The notes under the pieces: model-generated
Told to the model about the DNA's origin: nothing
The model's input: only the letters and a program-made list of their open reading frames with translations
Databases searched by the model: none
Program-made: the position numbers and the translations under genes
Shown: positions 54,045 through 61,506 of the stretch, in pieces
How the letters are laid out: each line of letters starts with the position of its first letter
Numbering within the stretch: position 1 is the first letter of the stretch
From: Porphyromonadaceae bacterium UBA2751
Lineage (GTDB): Bacteria; Bacteroidota; Bacteroidia; Bacteroidales; Muribaculaceae
Length of the DNA: 64,000 nucleotides
Assembly: GCA_002353285.1 (NCBI GenBank)
Contig: DEJJ01000011.1
Span: 7,659 to 71,658, forward strand
Direction of reading: 5' to 3'

Positions 54045-54720
54045 TCTTACTTAAAATCTTTTTCTTAATGGGTTAAACAATAATATTAATTAAACACAAA
54101 ACGTAAAATACTAACGTTTTATTATTTTCAGACGCTGTTTTTAGTCACAATTCAAACATTGATGTTACGGTCTGTCAGTCGTCGAGGCTCGTCTGCATGT
54201 ACACGTCATAAATCAAAGCTCCGCTCTATATTTCACTTTAATAGAAAAAATGCCGCCAGATTCACATCTAACGACATCCTCACCATAAAATTTAAATACT
54301 AAAACTTATTTACCTTACAATAACTTTTGTGTGTATGTTAACAATGAAAAAGAATTATTACTTGCAATATATGATATTACTCACTGGCAATCATCAACCA
54401 GCAGGTAATGACATTTTCTTACTCTAACAGATTAAGTTTTTTCAAAGGAAAAGATTTTTATTTTCTATTCCTATAGAAAAGGGTTCACTAAATTCATTGC
54501 AAAGATAATGAAACATTTTTAATATGCAAAATTTATCCAATTAAATAGTTGTCATTTTATGATTGTTTAAGATTTAACGCATTGATTTTTAACATAAACA
54601 ATAAATTTGTACATTCACCCAAAACGATAGTAGTAAAAACATGAATATTCATTTTGCCCACGCCAATGAATTTACACATATTAACAAAATAGTAAAAAAA
54701 ACTCAATTCACACTCCCAGC
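54045..54720. other. AT-rich intergenic stretch
   Basis: About 675 bp of AT-rich DNA without a credible gene. It contains a minus-strand promoter (54500-54530), a small TTTTCTA / TAGAAAA hairpin near 54460-54480, and possible leader sequence for the lipoprotein gene. Confidence 0.6.
54500..54530 (-). promoter_or_regulatory. complete promoter reading into the 54.0-54.5 kb noncoding stretch
   Basis: Minus strand TTTG (54530-54527), 19-nt gap, TATCTTTG (54507-54500). The next gene in that direction begins only at 54044. Confidence 0.7.
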
Positions 54721-54722
54721 TA

Positions 54723-54753
54723 TTGCACAGTTTAAAAAACGGTTGTAACTTTG
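54723..54753 (+). promoter_or_regulatory. promoter of tRNA-Val
   Basis: TTG (54723-54725), 20-nt gap, TAACTTTG (54746-54753), 23 bp before the mature 5' end. Confidence 0.82.
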
Positions 54754-54776
54754 CATCGCTTTTCGCAAGAAGGCAT

Positions 54777-54851
54777 GGGTGCTTAGCTCAGCTGGTTCAG
54801 AGCATCTGCCTTACAAGCAGAGGGTCGGCGGTTCGAATCCGTCAGCACCCA
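54777..54851 (+). tRNA. tRNA-Val (anticodon TAC)
   Basis: A 75-nt cloverleaf: acceptor GGGTGCT / AGCACCC, anticodon arm TCTGC-CTTACAA-GCAGA, T-arm GGCGG-TTCGAAT-CCGTC with discriminator A; the following CC is encoded but the final A is not. Confidence 0.96.
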
Positions 54852-55037
54852 CCCCAAGAAACAACGCTGATAGTCAACGATTTAAATCAAGACTTTCAGC
54901 GTTTTTTGCTTGATTATCTTTCAATATTAATTTTAAATTATTGCAATTTTCAAGTGCTGGGGGCGCTTAGAGCAAACAAAATGAAACTTGAATTGTTTCC
55001 CAAAACAATCTAAGAATACAAAAAAACACGATATAGC

Positions 55038-55583
55038 ATGGATTCAAAAAGATGGAAGACTCTGAGAAGTGAGTACCTCATCAAGAGACCCTGGCTCACA
55101 GCAAGGCGAGACGCTGTGCAACTGCCCAACGGTGTTGTCAACGATGAGTTCTACGTGCTTGAATACCCCGACTGGGTTAATGTCATTGCTATCACTGGCG
55201 AGGGTAAATTTGTCTTCGTCAGGCAGTACCGATATGCCCTCGACCTCGATTCCATAGAGCTATGCGCTGGTGTGGCCGAGCCTGGCGAAGCCCCCATTGA
55301 GAGCGCCAAGCGTGAGTTGCTTGAGGAGACTGGCTACGGTGGCGGTGAGTGGAAAGAATTCATGGTGATAGGGCAAAATCCAAGCACTTGCAGCAACTGG
55401 ACCCACTGTTTTATCGCAACGGGAGTGGAGCGAATGGGTGATCAGCAACTCGACCGCACCGAGGACATTGATGTGGTGCTGCTCTCGCGCGAAGAGGTGT
55501 TGAGCATGCTTCGCAACGACGAGCTCAAGCAAGCTCTGATGCTGGCTCCGCTGTGGCGATATTTTGCCATGGAAAACCAATAA
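55038..55583 (+). CDS. Nudix hydrolase, ADP-ribose-pyrophosphatase-like
   Basis: Metal-dependent cytoplasmic hydrolase of 181 residues. The Nudix box is complete, from Gly78 to Tyr100 (GVAEPGEAPIESAKRELLEE, then TGY). The upstream VRQYRYALD segment and E-rich helix are typical of the ADP-sugar branch (NudF/YffH-like). Substrate not certain. It follows tRNA-Val by about 190 bp. Confidence 0.9.
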   Translation: MDSKRWKTLRSEYLIKRPWLTARRDAVQLPNGVVNDEFYVLEYPDWVNVIAITGEGKFVFVRQYRYALDLDSIELCAGVAEPGEAPIESAKRELLEETGYGGGEWKEFMVIGQNPSTCSNWTHCFIATGVERMGDQQLDRTEDIDVVLLSREEVLSMLRNDELKQALMLAPLWRYFAMENQ

Positions 55584-55606
55584 ATGGGCAAGCGGCCTCA
55601 AGCGCG

Positions 55607-55714
55607 TCAGAAGTCATACCCATCTTCCCACCCCTCGTCGTAGTCCTCGGCCTCCTCTCCAGAGTAATCGTTATCACCGTGGCCATTCTTAAAGGCAAAG
55701 GCAGGAGTACTCAT
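55607..55714 (-). CDS. small acidic protein, 35 residues
   Basis: A short frame whose ATG overlaps the stop codon of the HAD phosphatase gene (TAATG), implying coupled translation. It starts MSTPAFAFKNGHGDND and continues as a strongly acidic, aromatic tail (EEAEDYDEGWEDGYDF). It ends 23 bp before the Nudix stop on the other strand. There is no known family that I can name. The overlap and the composition, unlike a random frame, support a real product. Confidence 0.5.
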   Translation of the reverse strand: MSTPAFAFKNGHGDNDYSGEEAEDYDEGWEDGYDF

Positions 55715-56382
55715 TACAGCGGAATCCCATTCTCAATAATGGGCACGAGGTCATTGGGCTTGCTAATAATCACATTGGCATGATATTCCTTGAGTTCCTT
55801 CACAGGGCGGAACCCCCAGGTCACACCCACCGAGTCGACACATGCACGGCGAGCGGTTTCCATGTCGATGCCTGAGTCGCCAATGTAAATGGTTTCCTGC
55901 TTAGTAAATTGGGTTTGAGCAAGTATCATGAACACGATGCTTGGGTCGGGCTTCACTGGGATGCCCTCTTGTTGCCCCTGCACCGCAACCCAGGGAATGT
56001 TTGGGAAAAAGTGGCTGATTATCTTAGTTGTAGCCTCTTGATATTTATTGCTCGCAACAGCCAGACTAACGCCGCTATCGCGCAGGTGCTCCAGTAGCTC
56101 ATTGATACCATCGTAGGGCGCAGTGCGGTCGGTGCAATGCTCGTTGTAATACTGCTTGAAGTCCTTGAGCATAGTGTCGACCACCGATGCCTTGCCGCTG
56201 GCATCTTCAGGCAGGGAGCGCTCGATAAGGCGCTTCACGCCGTTGCCCACAAAGTAGGGGTAAGATGCCACACTGTGAGTGTGATACCCATTGCGGTCGA
56301 GTGCAAAGTTAACCGAGTCGCCAAGGTCGCGGATGGTGTTGAGCAAAGTGCCGTCGAGGTCGAATATTGCTAATTTTTTCAT
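55714..56382 (-). CDS. HAD-family phosphatase, phosphoglycolate-phosphatase-like
   Basis: A 222-residue hydrolase of HAD subfamily IA. Motif I FDLDGTLLNT has the nucleophile Asp8 and Asp10. Motif II is in LAVASNKYQEAT, the motif III lysine in VKPDPSIV, and motif IV is YIGDSGIDMETARRAC. The cap is a four-helix type (about 18-85). The likely substrate is phosphoglycolate or a similar small phosphate ester. The 35-residue acidic frame follows with overlap. Confidence 0.92.
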   Translation of the reverse strand: MKKLAIFDLDGTLLNTIRDLGDSVNFALDRNGYHTHSVASYPYFVGNGVKRLIERSLPEDASGKASVVDTMLKDFKQYYNEHCTDRTAPYDGINELLEHLRDSGVSLAVASNKYQEATTKIISHFFPNIPWVAVQGQQEGIPVKPDPSIVFMILAQTQFTKQETIYIGDSGIDMETARRACVDSVGVTWGFRPVKELKEYHANVIISKPNDLVPIIENGIPL

Positions 56383-56477
56383 ATTGTGTCGAATGTATGT
56401 CGTTATCGTTAGTTTTATTACTCCTTAGCCTAAATCCTTGATCAAGAAGCAGTGGCCTTCAACTGCGCGAACTCAAT

Positions 56478-58814
56478 CTAGAACGGATATCCCACCGAGA
56501 AGTGAATCTCGGCGTCGCGCTTCAGATTAGGCGACAGCAGTGGCCAGTGCTCTTGCCCCGATGCTGGATTATGAGCCTTCATGCCCACATCGAAGCGCAC
56601 CAAGAAATAGGTGAAATCCATGCGCAGACCAAGTCCATAGGACAGAGCAAGCTGTTCCAAGAACTTGTTTACCTTGAACACGCCACCTGGCTGGTTCTCA
56701 TATTCCTTGATGGTCCACACGTTACCACAGTCGATAAATGCACCCAGCTCCAGCACCCAGAAGAGCTTGCACCTATACTCCAAGTTAAGGTCGAGCCTGA
56801 TGTCGCCACACTGATAGATGAAGCTATTCTGTGCCTTCTTGCCGTCGAAACTACCAGGTCCCAACGTGCGCACTCCCCATCCGCGCACGCTATTGGCACC
56901 GCCCGAGTAGAATCGCTTCTCAAACGGCAGAACAGTGCTGTTACCATAGGGTACCGCTATGCCAAATCCAGCATGAAACGCCAACGAACTGCGCTCATTG
57001 AAATAGTGGGTGATAGCGAAGTCGCCATCGAGTTTCACATACTGTGAATAGCGTGTGCCAAACACCTTGTAGCTGTCGTCGTCCTCACGCTTCTGCCCTA
57101 TCAAGTGCGAGATGCCATAGAGCACATTGCCAGCAGTCTCGGCTGTAGCCCTGATGGTGTAGATGTTGTCCTGTAGCACCGTGGTGAATGGATTTGTGGC
57201 TTTGCGGTTAGTCTTATAGAAGGTGTAGCCCATGCGCATGATAAGGTGGTTCTCGTAGGAGTAGCGCAACAGCGGATTAGTGATACTGTCAAGGAAGTTG
57301 CTCTTGCTCTTGGGCAGGTACACGTAGCTCACGTCGATGAGGTTGAACGTGTGGCGCATCTGGTTATTGCGCTCGCTCCAGATGTACTTCCATCCCGCTC
57401 CGGCAATGATGCGTGTATACTCAGGGCGCTCCTGGTAGTTGAAGCTTGTCATGAACTCGGTCGATGCCTGAATGCGACGCTTGAAGCTTTCACGCAGGAA
57501 CGGCATCTTGAACTTAGGGAAAGTGATGCCCACATCGCCCGAATACTCGCTGTAGTTGTCGTTGATGAGTCCACTCAGGTCGCCCGACAGACTCTCGTAA
57601 GAAGCCTTGAACTTCACATTGAGCAGTTCGGAGCCCTTAAAGATGTTGCGATGCTGGTAGTCGGCTCCTATGCCAAATCCCAGGTCACCCTCACTGTTGG
57701 TGCCCTCGAGCGAGAACGAGATTGTCTGCGACTTGTCGCGGTTGAGGAGCACATAGGCATCCACCCACAGCTCGCCATTGATCTCTCCCACTGCCTTCAT
57801 GTCAATGTTGATATACTTGATGATGCCCAGCCTTCCCAGGGCCTTATAGGTGCGGTCGATATCACTGGCATTATACACAGAGCCAGGTCTTATAAAGCAG
57901 TTCTCATCGAGGATTTCCTTGGCGATGTAGTGGTCGTCGCCATAGAGCACCGTAATGCCGTTATAGGTCTCGATGTCGCCATACACGCCCTCCTGCATGG
58001 TCACCGCATCATAGCTTGTGACGAATATCACATCGCGCACATAGAACTGCCGGTGCGTGTCGATGTGTGGCATGTGTGGCAAGTCCTGAGTTTTGTCGCT
58101 CAGGCACAGCGTCAAGTCCACCTCGCGCGAGCCAGCGGCGGTGTCGGCCACAAAGGTGATATAGTTCTTGTTGAAGGCATAATAGCCATTATTGCGCAAG
58201 CGCTGCACAATCATCTCGCGCTCAGTGTCGAGTTTCTTGTGATCGAGAGCCGACGAGCACTTGATGGGGAAGTCGGTGGTGTCGCCCAGGATTAGCTGCC
58301 GCAGGCTGTCGTTGGCAATGTCGTAGGTTATCGACCTTATCACATAAGGCTCATTCAGGGTGATGTTATAGGCCACCTCGGCTTTTTTCTTCTTAGGGTT
58401 GATTTTCACCTCGCTGGTCACTTCGTTCTTGAGGAATCCTTTATTAGTCAGAGCCCGCTGCAGCTGGCTCTCGCTTGCCATAGTGAGGGTGGAGTCGTAG
58501 ATCACAGGTGGAGCGCCCACTCGCCTAATCCACTTGTTGAACCAGTTGGCCGAGTCCTTGCCGCTCATGTTATATATAGCCAGTTGCAACTTGAGGCCAC
58601 CCAGCACCTTATGGTTCTCGGTTTGACGCAGGTAATTGGTGAGCTCTTGCTTGTTGATGTCCTTGGCATTCTGCTTGTCAAGAATATTGATTTTCACCTT
58701 GTCGAGCAGCAGCTCGCCATCGGGCACATGCTTGGTCGATGCGCACGAGAGCACGATTGGCACAATAGCCATCGCCAGCAGTGTTATAAATATGTGGTGC
58801 GCCTTACTGAGCAT
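56478..58814 (-). CDS. TamA/BamA-family outer-membrane lipoprotein (TamL-like)
   Basis: A 778-residue protein with lipobox VLSC (Cys24), which is unusual for the family but typical of TamL in Bacteroidetes. POTRA-like domains fill about 35-400 (VKINILDKQN, LQRALTNKGFLKNEVTSEVKINPKKKKAEVAYNITL, YVIRSITYDI, RLRNNGYYAFNKNYITF). The rest is a 16-strand barrel (TFPKFKMPFLR, FNYQERPEYTRIIAG, RFYSGGANSVRGWGVRTLGPG with the conserved RGW/RG signature) and ends in the Phe insertion signal HFSVGYPF. It probably acts with TamB in outer-membrane assembly; tamB is not nearby. Its promoter is at 58863-58893. Confidence 0.9.
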   Translation of the reverse strand: MLSKAHHIFITLLAMAIVPIVLSCASTKHVPDGELLLDKVKINILDKQNAKDINKQELTNYLRQTENHKVLGGLKLQLAIYNMSGKDSANWFNKWIRRVGAPPVIYDSTLTMASESQLQRALTNKGFLKNEVTSEVKINPKKKKAEVAYNITLNEPYVIRSITYDIANDSLRQLILGDTTDFPIKCSSALDHKKLDTEREMIVQRLRNNGYYAFNKNYITFVADTAAGSREVDLTLCLSDKTQDLPHMPHIDTHRQFYVRDVIFVTSYDAVTMQEGVYGDIETYNGITVLYGDDHYIAKEILDENCFIRPGSVYNASDIDRTYKALGRLGIIKYINIDMKAVGEINGELWVDAYVLLNRDKSQTISFSLEGTNSEGDLGFGIGADYQHRNIFKGSELLNVKFKASYESLSGDLSGLINDNYSEYSGDVGITFPKFKMPFLRESFKRRIQASTEFMTSFNYQERPEYTRIIAGAGWKYIWSERNNQMRHTFNLIDVSYVYLPKSKSNFLDSITNPLLRYSYENHLIMRMGYTFYKTNRKATNPFTTVLQDNIYTIRATAETAGNVLYGISHLIGQKREDDDSYKVFGTRYSQYVKLDGDFAITHYFNERSSLAFHAGFGIAVPYGNSTVLPFEKRFYSGGANSVRGWGVRTLGPGSFDGKKAQNSFIYQCGDIRLDLNLEYRCKLFWVLELGAFIDCGNVWTIKEYENQPGGVFKVNKFLEQLALSYGLGLRMDFTYFLVRFDVGMKAHNPASGQEHWPLLSPNLKRDAEIHFSVGYPF

Positions 58815-58862
58815 TTATTGGTCGTTAAAACATTGTGTTGCCTACCTTGGCAAATTAATGCG

Positions 58863-58893
58863 CAAAGTTACCACCATTTCACTAAATGTCAAA
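58863..58893 (-). promoter_or_regulatory. promoter of the TamL-like gene
   Basis: Minus strand TTTG (58893-58890), 19-nt gap, TAACTTTG (58870-58863). Confidence 0.8.
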
Positions 58894-59039
58894 AATTAAA
58901 CCCCTAAAAGTTTGCACAGGCACCTTTGAATGTACCATTTGTCGGCAGATTTTAGGTAGAAAAGGCGTATTTTTGTTAAAAACAGTTAATATCACACATT
59001 TTCTGCTTGAAAATTATGTTTTATAACACAAAAACAATA

Positions 59040-59047
59040 TATCTTTG
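59040..59047 (+). promoter_or_regulatory. -7 box of the candidate small RNA
   Basis: TATCTTTG; a TATG at about 21 nt upstream could stand for the -33 box. Transcription would begin near 59053. Confidence 0.55.
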
Positions 59048-59052
59048 CATCA

Positions 59053-59198
59053 GTTTTCATGGTATTAGTTTTTTAAGGTTATGAAATCTTAGTCGTCGTG
59101 AGACGATACTTTTCATTGTTTTAAGGTTTATGTTAATGGTATTAGAAAGTTAATTAGTTAAGCAATCCCCGACGTTGAGTCAGGGATTTCTTTTTTTA
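59053..59198 (+). ncRNA. candidate structured small RNA (~145 nt)
   Basis: A plus-strand unit with promoter box and strong terminator but no reading frame, between two minus-strand genes. The core (59091-59123) folds as an outer stem ATGAAA / TTTCAT, an internal loop, and an inner stem TCGTC / GACGA capped by a GTGA (GNRA) tetraloop. Short elements occur twice around the hairpin (TGGTATTAG; TTTTAAGGTT). The plus-strand gene nearest upstream ends at 55583, so the terminator cannot belong to another gene. Start is estimated. I cannot assign an Rfam family from memory. Confidence 0.7.
59164..59198 (+). terminator. terminator of the candidate small RNA
   Basis: Stem AATCCCcGAC / GTCaGGGATT (nine pairs, one mismatch), 5-nt loop, then TTTCTTTTTTT. 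Confidence 0.85.
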
Positions 59199-59203
59199 TA
59201 CAC

Positions 59204-59245
59204 ACTTCAAGTTTCTAAAGTCTCGAGGCTTTAGAAACTTGAAGT
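59204..59245. repeat. perfect 17-bp inverted repeat after the peptidase gene
   Basis: ACTTCAAGTTTCTAAAG and its exact complement around an 8-nt loop, 30 bp after the minus-strand stop at 59274. No T-run follows on either strand. Confidence 0.85.
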
Positions 59246-59273
59246 TTAAAGCTCTGCAGTGCATAATCACATC

Positions 59274-61436
59274 TCACTTGAGGTAATCCTCAAAGTAGCG
59301 AGTGATGCGCTCATGCAGGTGCACGCTCTGGTGACCACGCATGTTGTGGCCCTGGCCAGGATAGACAAAGAAGTCGGGCTGAGTGTCGGCACCAATGCAA
59401 GCCTTGAGGAATGAATAGGCATGCTGTGGCACCACAGTGGGGTCGTTGAGGCCAATTATCACCTGCAACCTGCCCTTCAAGTTCTTGGCCTTAGCCAGGA
59501 GGCTTGTTTGGGCATATCCCTGAGGATTGCTCTGCGGCGTGTCCATGTAGCGCTCGCCATACATCACCTCATACCACTTCCAGTCAATCACTGGGCCGCC
59601 AGCCACACCCACCTTGAACACATCGGGGTAGTTGGTCATCAGGCTGATGGTCATGAAACCACCGAAGCTCCATCCATGCACGCCCAGCCGGTCCATGTCG
59701 ACATAGGGCAACGAGCGCAGGAATTCCACACCTTGCATCTGGTCCTTCATCTCCTCCTGGCCCAGGTGGCGGAAGGTGGCCTGCTCAAAGTCGCGACCAC
59801 GGTTCTCACTGCCACGGTTATCGAGGATAAACAGCAGGTAGCCCTTCTGTGCCATGTAGGTTTCCCAACTGCGGCTGCAGTAGTGCCAGCGGGCATCTAC
59901 GTTGTGGGCGTGAGGACCACCATACACATAGACCACTGTGGGATATTTCTTAGCAGGATCAAAGTCCACAGGCATCACCATGCGGTAATACAGATTGGTA
60001 ACCCCATCGGCTGCCTTAATCGAGCCGCAGCGATATTCGGGCACGGTGTAGCCCGCCCAGGGGTCGGGAGCAGTGAAATAGCGCATTGCCTTGCCGCTCG
60101 CGGTGTTGACCACGGCAATGTTGCGAGGCACATCGGGTTCCTGGTAATAGTCGACCAGCCATGAGCCGTCGCTGCTCAACACGCCGCCATGCCAGCCCTT
60201 GCCACCCTCGTCAACACGGGTGCGCTTGCCAGTGGCGATGTCCACGCTGTAGAGGTTGCACTGTAGCGGGCTTGCCTCGTTGCTGGCGATGATCACCGCC
60301 TTACGCGCTGTGTCAAATCCCAGCACCTGCATCACCACCCACTCGCCGCTTGTGAGCTGCCTGGCGAGCGAGCCGTCGGCATTGTGCAAGTAGAGGTGGT
60401 TGTAACCATCGCGCTGACTCTGCATCATGAACTTGCTGCCATCCCAAGGCAGGAACATGATGGGCGTCTGAGGCTCGACATATTTCTCGCTGGTTTCGCG
60501 GTAAATCTCGCTCACCTTGGCTCCGGTGGTGGCGTCGTAGCTCACCAGGCGGCAGTCGTTCTGGTCGCGGTTGAGTTCAAACATGTAGACCAACTTATCG
60601 TCGGGACTCCAGGCTATATTAGTGAAATAGCGGTCGGTGGGGTCGCCAGTGGCAAGATACAGCACCTGGCCCGATGCCACATCGAGCACTCCCACCTGCA
60701 CCTTGTGCGAGGTGCGGCCCGCCATTGGATACTTCTCGGGGGCTGGGGTGGCCTCAACTTGAATCGAGTCGTCAAGCTCAGGCACAGTGATGAGCGGATA
60801 GTCGGCCACCATGCTCTGATCCATGCGGTAGAAGGCTAGCTTTGAACCACTATTGCTCCAGAAGGTGCCCTTCTCGATGCCAAACTCGTTGCGGTGCACG
60901 CTCTGAGCGTAGACAATCTCTCGCGAGCCATCGGTAGTGATTTGGCGGCTCACGCCATCGGCAGTGGTCACCCACAGGTTATCGTCCTTGACGAATGCCA
61001 CGTTGCGGCTGCCCTTGTGCCAGTCCTGATTAGTCTCGCCGGTTGTGCTCTGGCTCCACTCGGGGCAATGACGCTTCACGTCGACCAGCAAGCGCTCACC
61101 ATGAGTGTAGACCAGCAGCAGCGGCTTGTCGCCATAGGGGAACGAAGCCCACTTGAGGTTAACCGTCGTGTTCGCGTCAAGTCCTGCCCAGTCTCTCACC
61201 TGCTGTGCCGTGAAGGCCAGCTTTTCCTTGCCCGACTTCAGGTCCACAGTCCAGCAGCTGTCTTTCTCCATGTGATACAGCTGGTTGCCACACCATGCCA
61301 GGGTGCGGTTTTGTGGCACCATGTTAGCATAGTTCTTGCCTCCGAAGTTCAAGTCCTCGAGAGTGAATTCCTTTTGAGCTTGCGCTGCCATGCTGCACAT
61401 GAGCATCACAGCCAAGCAATAGATAGTTCGTTTCAT
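59274..61436 (-). CDS. exported S9 family prolyl oligopeptidase, DPP-IV type
   Basis: A 720-residue periplasmic or secreted dipeptidyl peptidase. The signal peptide is about 1-20 (CSMAAQAQ). An N-terminal eight-bladed propeller (about 30-460; SWYAD-like NIAWSPDDKLVYMFELNRDQ) carries the DPP-IV double-Glu region near residue 200. The C-terminal alpha/beta hydrolase has catalytic Ser590 (GWSFGG), Asp665 (GLNDPTV) and His697 (GQGHNM). Such enzymes release X-Pro (or X-Ala) dipeptides and feed peptide uptake in gut and oral Bacteroidales. It lies between the candidate small RNA and the ABC transporter gene, both separately controlled. Confidence 0.93.
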   Translation of the reverse strand: MKRTIYCLAVMLMCSMAAQAQKEFTLEDLNFGGKNYANMVPQNRTLAWCGNQLYHMEKDSCWTVDLKSGKEKLAFTAQQVRDWAGLDANTTVNLKWASFPYGDKPLLLVYTHGERLLVDVKRHCPEWSQSTTGETNQDWHKGSRNVAFVKDDNLWVTTADGVSRQITTDGSREIVYAQSVHRNEFGIEKGTFWSNSGSKLAFYRMDQSMVADYPLITVPELDDSIQVEATPAPEKYPMAGRTSHKVQVGVLDVASGQVLYLATGDPTDRYFTNIAWSPDDKLVYMFELNRDQNDCRLVSYDATTGAKVSEIYRETSEKYVEPQTPIMFLPWDGSKFMMQSQRDGYNHLYLHNADGSLARQLTSGEWVVMQVLGFDTARKAVIIASNEASPLQCNLYSVDIATGKRTRVDEGGKGWHGGVLSSDGSWLVDYYQEPDVPRNIAVVNTASGKAMRYFTAPDPWAGYTVPEYRCGSIKAADGVTNLYYRMVMPVDFDPAKKYPTVVYVYGGPHAHNVDARWHYCSRSWETYMAQKGYLLFILDNRGSENRGRDFEQATFRHLGQEEMKDQMQGVEFLRSLPYVDMDRLGVHGWSFGGFMTISLMTNYPDVFKVGVAGGPVIDWKWYEVMYGERYMDTPQSNPQGYAQTSLLAKAKNLKGRLQVIIGLNDPTVVPQHAYSFLKACIGADTQPDFFVYPGQGHNMRGHQSVHLHERITRYFEDYLK

Positions 61437-61506
61437 TGTTTTATAGAGGTGTTATTTAGTTATTAGTTTTTTCCAAAAAAACGGTTGGTGAGGCCTGCCT
61501 CAGCTC

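Noticed and set aside
54339..54434. Frame of about 30 codons starting MLTMKKNYYLQYM
   Set aside because: No promoter at a suitable distance and no further support in AT-rich DNA.
54723..55013. 96-codon frame before the Nudix gene
   Set aside because: It covers tRNA-Val entirely.
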